DNA from: an uncultured Clostridium sp. | GTDB taxonomy: Bacteria > Bacillota > Clostridia > TANB77 > CAG-508 | Length of the DNA stretch: 12,939 bases | Assembly: GCA_900554635.1 (NCBI GenBank) | Contig: USHY01000035.1 | Coordinates: forward strand, 1 to 12,939 | Reading direction: 5' to 3' | Shown: positions 7,734-12,939 of the stretch, piece by piece | Position numbering within the stretch: the stretch's first letter is position 1 | How the letters are laid out: every line of letters starts with the position of its first letter | Made by a program: the position numbers and the translations under genes | The notes under the pieces: generated by a model | Told to the model about the DNA's origin: nothing | What the model saw: only the letters and a program-made list of their open reading frames with translations | Databases searched by the model: none

Positions 7734-8165
7734 TTAGTTTTTAATTACCTTTTTCATAGTAATTTTTGTTCCAACTCCCACAACAGATTCTATTTTTAGT
7801 TCATCCATAAAGCTTTCCATTATGGTAAATCCCATTCCAGATCTTTCAAGCTCTGGTTTAGTTGTGTATAGTGGTTCTTTAGCTTTATCTATGTTTTCAA
7901 TGCCCTTCCCGTTATCTGTTATTTCTATCGTTATTGAATTTTTATGTAAACAACATTCTATTTTTATTATTCCTGTTTCATTTTCATATCCATGAATTAT
8001 GCTATTTGTAACAGCTTCAGATACAGCAGTTTTAATATCTGATATTTCTTCAATACTTGGATCAAGCTGTGAAGCAAAACTAGCCACCGTTATTCTTGCA
8101 AAAGCTTCATTACTTGATTTACTTATAAATTCCAACTTCATTTTATTATCATACACATTTTCCAT
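7734..8165 (-). CDS. spoIIAB: Anti-sigma-F factor and serine kinase SpoIIAB
   Basis: SpoIIAB binds sigma-F in the predivisional cell and mother cell, and phosphorylates SpoIIAA. It is a GHKL-fold kinase. The conserved boxes are present: N box (VSEAVTNSIIHGYENE), G1 (DNGKGI), the lid region LYTTKPELERSG and G2 (SGMGF). I start the gene at ATG 8165 because AAGGAGG lies 8 bases upstream, giving 143 residues (Bacillus subtilis 146). The frame also extends to a TTG at 8189 without a ribosome site. From 8165 it overlaps the end of spoIIAA by 17 bases, which suggests coupled synthesis of the two regulators. Confidence 0.97.
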   Translation of the reverse strand: MENVYDNKMKLEFISKSSNEAFARITVASFASQLDPSIEEISDIKTAVSEAVTNSIIHGYENETGIIKIECCLHKNSITIEITDNGKGIENIDKAKEPLYTTKPELERSGMGFTIMESFMDELKIESVVGVGTKITMKKVIKN

Positions 8166-8490
8166 TTTCTGTTCCTCCTTGTTTTTCAATTATTGGTATT
8201 ATTTTAGTTATTCCTGCCATTTCAAAAACTTTTCTTACATTAGGCTTAGTATTTACCATACTCATAGTGCCTCCAAACATATTCATCATTTTATACCTAC
8301 CTAAAACCATTCCTATTCCTGCACTATCCATAAAATTTACATTCTCAAAATCCATAACAAGAGTTTTTGGTATGTGTTTTTGTATCTCAAAATCTGCTCT
8401 TGTTCTAATCTTTTCTGATGTGTGATGGTCTAGTTCTTCTGTGATTTGTATTGTCAAAAGCTTGTCCTTTTCATTATATAAAACTTTCAA
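8149..8490 (-). CDS. spoIIAA: Anti-sigma-F factor antagonist SpoIIAA
   Basis: SpoIIAA is a STAS-domain protein whose dephosphorylated form pulls SpoIIAB off sigma-F in the forespore; SpoIIE is the activating phosphatase (not in this window). The 113-residue protein carries ELDHHTSEKIR near the N-terminus and the phosphorylation motif FMDSAGIGMVLGRYK with Ser56 as target. KVFEMAGITKIIPI completes the STAS fold. The start is a TTG at 8490 placed correctly behind GGAGGGG; no ATG fits the family N-terminus. A candidate sigma-H promoter lies upstream at 8525-8549. Confidence 0.96.
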   Translation of the reverse strand: MKVLYNEKDKLLTIQITEELDHHTSEKIRTRADFEIQKHIPKTLVMDFENVNFMDSAGIGMVLGRYKMMNMFGGTMSMVNTKPNVRKVFEMAGITKIIPIIEKQGGTENGKCV

Positions 8491-8524
8491 TAAAACCCCT
8501 CCTACTTTATTGCTTAAATATTAT

Positions 8525-8549
8525 ATTCTATTTTTCTCTTTCTTTTCCT
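8525..8549 (-). promoter_or_regulatory. spoIIAA: Candidate sigma-H promoter of the spoIIA operon
   Basis: On the minus strand AGGAAAA (8543-8549) and ATAGAAT (8525-8531) are separated by 11 bases, a full match to the sigma-H pattern AGGAwww-N11/12-RnnGAAT. The spoIIA operon is a known sigma-H target in Bacillus and clostridia. It lies in the only gap between the dgt terminator and spoIIAA. Confidence 0.65.
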
Positions 8550-8575
8550 TCGATGAAAAATGGGAAGTTTTGGCG

Positions 8576-8605
8576 AAAAAAATAAGACCTATTTTTGGTC
8601 TTATT
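8576..8605 (-). terminator. Rho-independent terminator after the dGTPase-like gene
   Basis: Minus-strand AATAAGACC-AAAAATA-GGTCTTATT hairpin with a perfect 9-bp stem, followed by a T tract. The first arm overlaps the last codons and stop of the gene. Confidence 0.88.
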
Positions 8606-9749
8606 CTAAATATATTTCACACTCATTTAAGAAAAACTTATCTGTTTGCCCTGCTATGTAGTCTATTACTACTCTTCTGATGTCCTCACCTGGTTTTTCC
8701 ATCATTTTATTTACAAAGTGATATAGAGTTTTTTCAGATGAAGTGATTGTTGATTTTTTTATTTCTTCCTTTGGATTGGTTTCTTTTAATTTTGCTAAAT
8801 AAAAATAATATAAATCCACAAAGCATTTCTCTATTTTATCATAATTTGCATTTGCTTTTTCTGAATTATAGATTTTTTCATAGTTCCAGTTCTGTAGCTC
8901 CATTAAAGCATCAAATACATCTTTTGAAAAGCTTAAATATGGTTTGTCAAAACTGTTTATTATTACATCTTTTATTAGTGTATCTACTATTTTTGAATTA
9001 TGGTCTCCAATAATTCTTCTTGGGAAATCTGGTATTTCTTCTCTTTTTACTACTCCTAGTGTTATTGCATCTTCTATATCTCTACCTATATAAGCAATTA
9101 CATCTGATAATCTAACAACACTACCTTCCATGGTTATTGGAATTATTTTTCTGCTGTAGTCTTCTTCTGCAAAAGCTTTGTTTAAATCTTGTTTAAACTC
9201 TTCTTCTGTTTTATATTCATTATGTTCATATTTATTTTTTAGTATTTCTCCGTTATGTGCTAGTATTCCATCTAATGTTTGCATACTAATATTTAAACCC
9301 TCTATGTTTTCTAATATTCTTACTCCTTGTGCATTATGGCAAAAATATCCTATTTTTTCTTTCTTACAAATATCATTTAACAAGCTTTCACCTTTATGAC
9401 CAAATGGAGTATGCCCTATATCATGGCCTAAAGCAATTGCTTCAATTAAATCTTCATTTAGTCTAAGGCTCCTTCCTATTGTTCTTGCAATTTTAGATAC
9501 TAGCTGAACATGTAGTACCCTTCTTGTTATATGATCATTTTGTATAAATGAATAAACTTGTGTTTTATCTATGTACCTTGCATATCCAGATGAGTGGATT
9601 ATTCTGTCTATATCTCTATAAAATATTGGTCGTATATCCTCTACATCTTCTTTAAGCCATATGCCTTGCTCTGATTTGCAGGCATATGGTGATAGGTCCT
9701 TTTCTTTTAATATCATATTGTGTTTTGCTTTTTCTAATATTTCATTCAT
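8601..9749 (-). CDS. dgt: dGTPase-like deoxynucleotide triphosphohydrolase, HD superfamily
   Basis: This 382-residue protein belongs to the Dgt/SAMHD1-like branch that splits dNTPs into deoxynucleoside and triphosphate, influencing dNTP pools. The metal-binding set is visible: His80 in RVLHVQLVSKIARTIGRSL, His109-Asp110 in ALGHDIGHTPFGHKGE, and Asp216 in VVRLSDVIAYIGRDIEDA. The N-terminal RIIHSSGYARYIDKTQV and the HNAQGVRIL segment are also typical of the family. The C-terminal 140 residues are helical and less conserved. The ATG at 9749 overlaps the rhodanese stop in an ATGA, so translation is probably coupled. Substrate preference (dGTP or several dNTPs) cannot be read from the sequence. 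Confidence 0.93.
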   Translation of the reverse strand: MNEILEKAKHNMILKEKDLSPYACKSEQGIWLKEDVEDIRPIFYRDIDRIIHSSGYARYIDKTQVYSFIQNDHITRRVLHVQLVSKIARTIGRSLRLNEDLIEAIALGHDIGHTPFGHKGESLLNDICKKEKIGYFCHNAQGVRILENIEGLNISMQTLDGILAHNGEILKNKYEHNEYKTEEEFKQDLNKAFAEEDYSRKIIPITMEGSVVRLSDVIAYIGRDIEDAITLGVVKREEIPDFPRRIIGDHNSKIVDTLIKDVIINSFDKPYLSFSKDVFDALMELQNWNYEKIYNSEKANANYDKIEKCFVDLYYFYLAKLKETNPKEEIKKSTITSSEKTLYHFVNKMMEKPGEDIRRVVIDYIAGQTDKFFLNECEIYLE

Positions 9750-10069
9750 AAATTTTCTATTCCGCCTTCTATATTATATAAATTTTTATAACCTTGTTTT
9801 TTCAATATTTGCATTGCTCTTTTGCTTCGTATTCCAGCACTACAGTAAACTATTATAATGCTATCCATTTTTAGTCTATTTTTTGCATTTCTTTCTAAGT
9901 CGAAAACTGGAATGTTAATACTTCCTGCAATGTGTCCCTCTTTATACTCTTGTTTGCTTCTTACATCTAAAAGTACTGTATTCTTATTTGTTTTGATAAT
10001 TTCAAGCATTTCCTTTACTGTAATATTCTCTCTATGTCTATAAATTTTTCTAAATATCTTTTTTAACAT
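9746..10069 (-). CDS. Single-domain rhodanese-like sulfurtransferase
   Basis: A 107-residue protein with a basic N-terminal stretch (KKIFRKIYRHRE) followed by one rhodanese domain: VLLDVRSKQEYKEGHIAGSINIP, then the active loop VYCSAGIRSKRA with catalytic Cys76. Such proteins accept or pass on sulfane sulfur. The six-residue loop fits sulfur chemistry more than the longer Cdc25-type phosphatase loop. AGGAG lies 10 bases before the ATG at 10069, a rather long spacing. It overlaps the next gene by 4 bases. Its partner is not evident; iscU in the same window is a sulfur-related gene but in a separate unit. Confidence 0.92.
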   Translation of the reverse strand: MLKKIFRKIYRHRENITVKEMLEIIKTNKNTVLLDVRSKQEYKEGHIAGSINIPVFDLERNAKNRLKMDSIIIVYCSAGIRSKRAMQILKKQGYKNLYNIEGGIENL

Positions 10070-10084
10070 TTTAATTCATCTCCT

Positions 10085-10121
10085 AAAAAAGCCCTAATAA
10101 TAGTATATTAAGGACTTTTTT
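10085..10121 (-). terminator. Terminator after the secDF-like genes
   Basis: Minus-strand hairpin AAAAAAGTCCT...AGGGCTTTTTT, an 11-bp stem with one G-U pair and a loop of about 15 bases, ending in six Ts. The T tract abuts the ribosome site of the rhodanese gene. The A-T flanks make it nearly symmetrical. Confidence 0.65.
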
Positions 10122-10131
10122 ATTTTGTGAA
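10102..10131 (-). promoter_or_regulatory. Candidate sigma-A promoter for rhodanese-dgt, within the terminator
   Basis: TTCACA (10126-10131) and TATACT (10102-10107) are 18 bases apart on the minus strand, each one base off consensus. The -10 falls in the loop of the secF terminator hairpin. The leader would be about 25-30 bases. Confidence 0.4.
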
Positions 10132-10140
10132 TTTAAAATC

Positions 10141-10521
10141 TTATGCTTTTTCTTCAAAATTTGCTGTTATTGCTAAAATACTTGCAACATATGTTCCAAT
10201 GATTATTGAAAAAATTATTTTTGTTACAGGCATTTTGCTTATTGTTATAACAGAAATTGTAAACAATATTGCTCCTAACATTCCAAGTATTGATGTTGTT
10301 AGAACTTTTATTACTCCTTGTTTGTAATATCTTATTGCAAAATATATTATTATAATTAGTGTTGATATTCCAACATATGGAATGTATGCTTTTGCAGTGT
10401 CTAGTAATATATTTTTGGTATATCCATCTGCATAGTTAAATCCATTTTTCCCTAGCAAAAACATTCCTGCAATTATTATTATAACTACACATATTAATAG
10501 TATCTTTTTAGTGGTTTTCAT
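10141..10521 (-). CDS. secF: Short SecF-like membrane protein
   Basis: A 126-residue protein with four hydrophobic segments (about 5-25, 45-65, 72-92, 98-118). Position after a SecD-like gene and local similarity suggest SecF: an N-terminal helix followed by GFNYADGY resembles the GLNLGIDF start of SecF, and LIIIIYFAIRYYKQGVIKVLTTSILG resembles the VYIxxRFEWRFAxGAxxAL segment after the SecF periplasmic domain. Normal SecF is about 300 residues with six membrane helices and a periplasmic domain; here that domain and at least two helices are missing, and the conserved Asp/Arg pair near SLND...DRIRE is absent. The stop is followed by a terminator, so this looks like a true end and not a break. 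The start overlaps secD by 14 bases; its AGGAGG lies inside the secD coding end. Identity as SecF is inferred from context. Confidence 0.6.
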   Translation of the reverse strand: MKTTKKILLICVVIIIIAGMFLLGKNGFNYADGYTKNILLDTAKAYIPYVGISTLIIIIYFAIRYYKQGVIKVLTTSILGMLGAILFTISVITISKMPVTKIIFSIIIGTYVASILAITANFEEKA

Positions 10522-11911
10522 TTTGACCTCCTCTTTTTAGGTTTTCATATATGAATTTTGTAAATATGAAATTATATACATATATTAGTAATATTCCCCA
10601 AAATAAAGTCATTCCAAAGCTATTAATTCCAGATGTTTGTGCAAATGTAAATGCTACAGCTATAACATAAAGTGGAAGAGAATTTAAGAAGAATTCTAGG
10701 TTTGCTTTTTTGTACATTCCTTCCTCATTTGTTTTTAAGTTTCTTAAAACTATATAAGTAAATACAAATTCTAATATCATAGCAATTATTATTCCACAAA
10801 TTCCTTCAGTTGTTAATATTATATTTGTTAATCTTAGCACTAATAATAATGCTCCTAAATAGCCAACTTGGAAATATACTGATATAAATCCTTTTGCTTT
10901 ATAATTTGCAATCAAGTATATATATCCAATTACAAAAACTATTCCGATTGCAACAGCATAAATTAATTCTTCTTGTTGTGTTATATTGCTTTCTATTGTT
11001 TCATTTGAATAATCATAAAGTAAATTAGGTGTTCCAGAATTTAACAGTACTGCTTCTTGTTGTGCTTGTTTTGCTGCTGTTTGAAGTTCAGCATTGTCAT
11101 TTGATGTTCCAAATGTGAATAGAATTTTATTATCATAAACTATATTTGGTAATATAGTTTGTCCAAGGAAGTTATCATTTAAAATTACCCAAACATTTTT
11201 TGATGTTGTTACATTTTCCTTTTCTCCATCATCATTTACCTTTTCTTCTGTAGTTTCTACATATATTTTACTTAATTCTTCGAGTTTTTTTACTCCTTCT
11301 TCATTAAATGTCAATTGTAGAAACACTGCTGTTTGTAGGTCTCCTTGGCTATATACTACATCTGCTCTTTTTAAATAAGTACTGTCAAAAACATCTTCAA
11401 ATGTCTCACCATCTAATAAAAGCATACTTCCTGTATTTTTTAGCATACTTTGTACACTATCTGCGCTTTCATTTTCAGGAATTGTTATTTTTATTTCTCC
11501 TGTTTCTTCATTTAAGTCAATTGTATATTCTGAAATATTGTTTCCTATAAGTCTTTTTTCTATTATCTGTTTTGTTTTAATATAGTTTTCTTTTGTCTTA
11601 ATATCATCTGAATTGTATGGTGTTTCAACTATTTTATATCCATCTTCTTCTTTGTATTCAACTCCATCTTCTTGAGTTACAACATTTCCTTCTGAATCAT
11701 ACACTGTTTTTTGTGTACCTTGATTTACAGACATTTTAATTACTCTTTTTTTACCAAATTCCATACCTAGTTTTAGGTTTGGTAATAGGCTTACTTTTTC
11801 TCCATTTTCGTTTTTCTTATATACTCCAAAAAAAGATGCAAACATTAATAGTGCTGTTATTAAGATTATAATAACTGTTATTGTTTTTTTATGTTTATTC
11901 AATTTCTTCAA
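10508..11911 (-). CDS. secD: Divergent SecD-type protein-export membrane protein
   Basis: SecD and SecF form an RND-fold complex that helps pull exported proteins from SecYEG using proton-motive force. This 467-residue protein has one N-terminal membrane helix (about 11-31), LKLGMEFGKKR in place of the usual LGLDLxGG motif, and an extracellular region of about 270 residues. That region contains recognisable SecD segments: SMLLLDGETFEDVF, VFLQLTFNEEGVKKLEEL and VWVILNDNFLGQTILPN. About five C-terminal helices follow. In the helix TTEGICGIIIAMILEFVFTYIVLRNLK the Asp of the SecD motif GMAVDANVLIFERI is missing. The start is a TTG at 11911 behind AGGAAAGG that overlaps the HD-gene stop; no ATG upstream of the first helix fits. 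Annotation as SecD is well supported; normal proton-driven function is doubtful. Confidence 0.85.
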   Translation of the reverse strand: MKKLNKHKKTITVIIILITALLMFASFFGVYKKNENGEKVSLLPNLKLGMEFGKKRVIKMSVNQGTQKTVYDSEGNVVTQEDGVEYKEEDGYKIVETPYNSDDIKTKENYIKTKQIIEKRLIGNNISEYTIDLNEETGEIKITIPENESADSVQSMLKNTGSMLLLDGETFEDVFDSTYLKRADVVYSQGDLQTAVFLQLTFNEEGVKKLEELSKIYVETTEEKVNDDGEKENVTTSKNVWVILNDNFLGQTILPNIVYDNKILFTFGTSNDNAELQTAAKQAQQEAVLLNSGTPNLLYDYSNETIESNITQQEELIYAVAIGIVFVIGYIYLIANYKAKGFISVYFQVGYLGALLLVLRLTNIILTTEGICGIIIAMILEFVFTYIVLRNLKTNEEGMYKKANLEFFLNSLPLYVIAVAFTFAQTSGINSFGMTLFWGILLIYVYNFIFTKFIYENLKRGGQNENH

Positions 11912-11919
11912 ATCCTTTC

Positions 11920-12579
11920 CTATAATAGTTTAGTATCATTGATAATAAGTTCAAACCATATTTGTAAATATTTTGCAGCATATTTGCTCATCATGGTTCT
12001 ATCCATAAATATCTCGAAATAATCTAAAACTGGGCATATTTTTGTATCTATCGTTAAATCTAATATTACTTTTCTCTCTTCTGCATCAATACTTAGGTTT
12101 GCTTCTGTTACGGCAAAGTTTACTCTATCATGTATATCAAATGTTGCCATATTTTTGTTTACTACTCTATCTCTATGAACATCTGATTTGTCTGCTAAAA
12201 TTAGTGCTGCTGATACATCACTTACTGCTGTTCCTGTTGCCTCATCATGGTTTCCTATTGCAGACATTATTTCTAGCCTATCTTTTATATCCATTCCCAT
12301 TTCTTTTAAAATATTGTAGGCAAGTATTGCACCAGAATGTGCGTGGTCAACTCTATTTACTCCATTTCCAATATCATGCAAATATCCTGCAATTTTTGCA
12401 AGTTCTATTCTGTGCTTATCATACCCTAATGTTTCCAAAATCATCCCTGCTCTATTTGAAACTATGCTTACATGTCTTTGTGAATGCTCTGTATAGCCTA
12501 GAGCGTTTAATTGTTTTTGTGCTCCAATAATTAATTCCTGAACCTCAGGATTATTTTTTACATCTTCTAAAGTTACCAT
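11920..12579 (-). CDS. HD-domain metal-dependent phosphohydrolase
   Basis: A 219-residue HD-domain protein. Metal ligands of the family are visible in order: His36 (HSQRHVSIV), His68-Asp69 (AGYLHDIGNG), His81 (VDHAHSGAI), His111 (IGNHDEATG) and Asp130 (ALILADKSDV). The spacing with extra histidines between HD and the final Asp resembles the HD-GYP/HDc-type hydrolases acting on nucleotides or signalling phosphodiesters, but no specificity motif is recognisable, so the substrate is unknown. The ATG at 12579 follows AGGAGGG. It is first in a unit with secD (7-base gap) and secF. Why a phosphohydrolase sits with export genes is not clear from the sequence. Confidence 0.9.
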   Translation of the reverse strand: MVTLEDVKNNPEVQELIIGAQKQLNALGYTEHSQRHVSIVSNRAGMILETLGYDKHRIELAKIAGYLHDIGNGVNRVDHAHSGAILAYNILKEMGMDIKDRLEIMSAIGNHDEATGTAVSDVSAALILADKSDVHRDRVVNKNMATFDIHDRVNFAVTEANLSIDAEERKVILDLTIDTKICPVLDYFEIFMDRTMMSKYAAKYLQIWFELIINDTKLL

Positions 12580-12603
12580 TAATTCCCTCCTTTTTTCGTG
12601 ATA

Positions 12604-12632
12604 ATTATATCAAAAAAAAATAGCAAATACAA
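12604..12632 (-). promoter_or_regulatory. Candidate sigma-A promoter for HD-secD-secF, overlapping the iscU terminator
   Basis: A perfect TATAAT (12604-12609) stands 17 bases after TTGTAT (12627-12632) on the minus strand. The -35 lies in the second arm of the iscU terminator hairpin. The leader would be about 20 bases, ending in AGGAGGG. The weak -35 lowers confidence. Confidence 0.45.
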
Positions 12633-12651
12633 TATGTATTTCTATTTTTTT
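12612..12651 (-). terminator. Rho-independent terminator after iscU
   Basis: Minus-strand AAATAGAAATAC-ATATT-GTATTTGCTATTT: 12 base pairs with a single bulged G, flanked by A and T runs (nine Ts downstream). Almost all A-T, so weak in stem energy but with a long T tract. Confidence 0.7.
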
Positions 12652-12677
12652 CTTAAATTAAAAATTGTTTTTTATGG

Positions 12678-12939
12678 CTAACCACAATGTTCACAATGAT
12701 GTTCTTTTAAGTTGCATTTTTTCTTAATTTCTTCCTCTGTGAATTCTCCTGTTTTTCTATAATAATCTGCTATTGCTTCGTGTATAGCTTCTTCTGCAAG
12801 AACTGAGCAGTGTAATTTTACTGGTGGTAAACCATCTAAAGCTTTTACAACATCACTGTTTTTTAAAGCAAGTGCTTCTTCTATAGTTTTACCTTTTATC
12901 ATTTCTGTTGATATGCTACTTGTTGCTATTGCTGCTCCA
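12678..12939 (-). CDS. iscU: IscU/NifU-type iron-sulfur cluster scaffold, 5' end cut by window edge
   Basis: IscU-type scaffolds hold a nascent Fe-S cluster built with sulfur from a cysteine desulfurase. The C-terminal 86 residues are present. The frame is open to the window edge, reading GAAIATSSISTEMIKGKTIEEAL, which matches the IscU segment GCxxxxAS(S)S...KGK...EA; the Met at 12902 is internal. KLHCSVLAEEAIHEAIADYY contains the third scaffold cysteine. The tail ends HHCEHCG, adding a CxxC pair. The stop is TAG at 12680-12678 and a terminator follows. The N-terminal cysteine regions and any partner iscS lie outside the window. Confidence 0.93.
   Translation of the reverse strand, partial: GAAIATSSISTEMIKGKTIEEALALKNSDVVKALDGLPPVKLHCSVLAEEAIHEAIADYYRKTGEFTEEEIKKKCNLKEHHCEHCG

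Noticed and set aside
8165..8189. SpoIIAB starting at the TTG at 8189 (151 residues)
   Set aside because: No ribosome site precedes it, while ATG 8165 has AAGGAGG at good spacing and gives the family length.
10070..10521. Short secF as a frameshifted remnant of a normal secF
   Set aside because: The stop is followed at once by a terminator, the start is cleanly coupled to secD, and no SecF-like sequence appears in other frames nearby.
424..10946. Reassignment of CGG to another amino acid as the sole explanation of the two breaks
   Set aside because: Both breaks need a change of frame; any amino acid at CGG still meets a stop two or three codons later.
12042..12530. A 162-residue open frame on the plus strand
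   Set aside because: It lies wholly antisense to the HD-domain gene, is low-complexity Leu/Tyr/His-rich, and has no ribosome site.
1..12939. CRISPR array, insertion sequence, prophage, tRNA or rRNA
   Set aside because: No spaced direct repeats, transposase or integrase motifs, or recognisable RNA gene sequences were seen on either strand.

Overview
The window is about 12.9 kb of AT-rich DNA with every gene on the minus strand, so the text below follows transcription from high to low coordinates. A complete spoIIA operon (SpoIIAA, SpoIIAB, sigma-F), SpoIID and a SpoIIQ-type LytM protein point to an endospore-forming or recently endospore-forming member of the Firmicutes. SpoIIQ with intact LytM zinc ligands and an IscU-type scaffold favour Clostridia over Bacilli. 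Strong AGGAGG ribosome sites, A-rich codon use and simple AT-rich hairpin terminators fit this. No mobile element, CRISPR array, tRNA or rRNA is visible.

Layout, right to left: (A) the 3' part of iscU (12678-12939) and its terminator. (B) An HD-domain phosphohydrolase with divergent secD and a very short secF-like gene (12579-10141), then a terminator. (C) A rhodanese and a dGTPase-like HD hydrolase joined by an ATGA overlap (10069-8601), then a terminator. (D) spoIIAA-spoIIAB-sigF-spoIID-spoIIQ (8490-5167), behind a good candidate sigma-H promoter and closed by a terminator. (E) glmS-ruvA (5013-2569), behind a good sigma-A promoter, then a terminator. (F) A GT-C-like polytopic membrane protein and rarA, which runs off the left edge (2442-1). 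Intergenic gaps are short; none exceeds about 150 bases.

Group D links commitment (sigma-F and its regulators) to engulfment: SpoIID remodels septal peptidoglycan on the mother-cell side and SpoIIQ is the forespore LytM partner. Placing spoIID 9 bases after sigF is unusual; a candidate sigma-F promoter before spoIIQ could uncouple that gene. Group E pairs amino-sugar synthesis with a Holliday-junction protein, and F pairs an envelope gene with a replication-repair ATPase; these look like co-transcription, not shared pathways.

The most interesting signal is a pair of matching reading-frame breaks. rarA breaks inside its Walker A motif and spoIID breaks inside its conserved C-terminal GYGHGVG motif. 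In both, exactly one extra base (a C on the coding strand) precedes a GGA glycine codon; dropping it restores the family sequence, and downstream both frames stay open with normal conserved motifs. In both, the unshifted frame presents CGG followed by a stop two or three codons later. By eye, CGG is an in-frame codon nowhere else in roughly 4,100 codons, although it occurs about a dozen times out of frame. This fits, without proving, +1 ribosomal frameshifting at a CGG codon that the cell reads poorly or not at all. Ordinary mutation or sequence error remain the alternatives.
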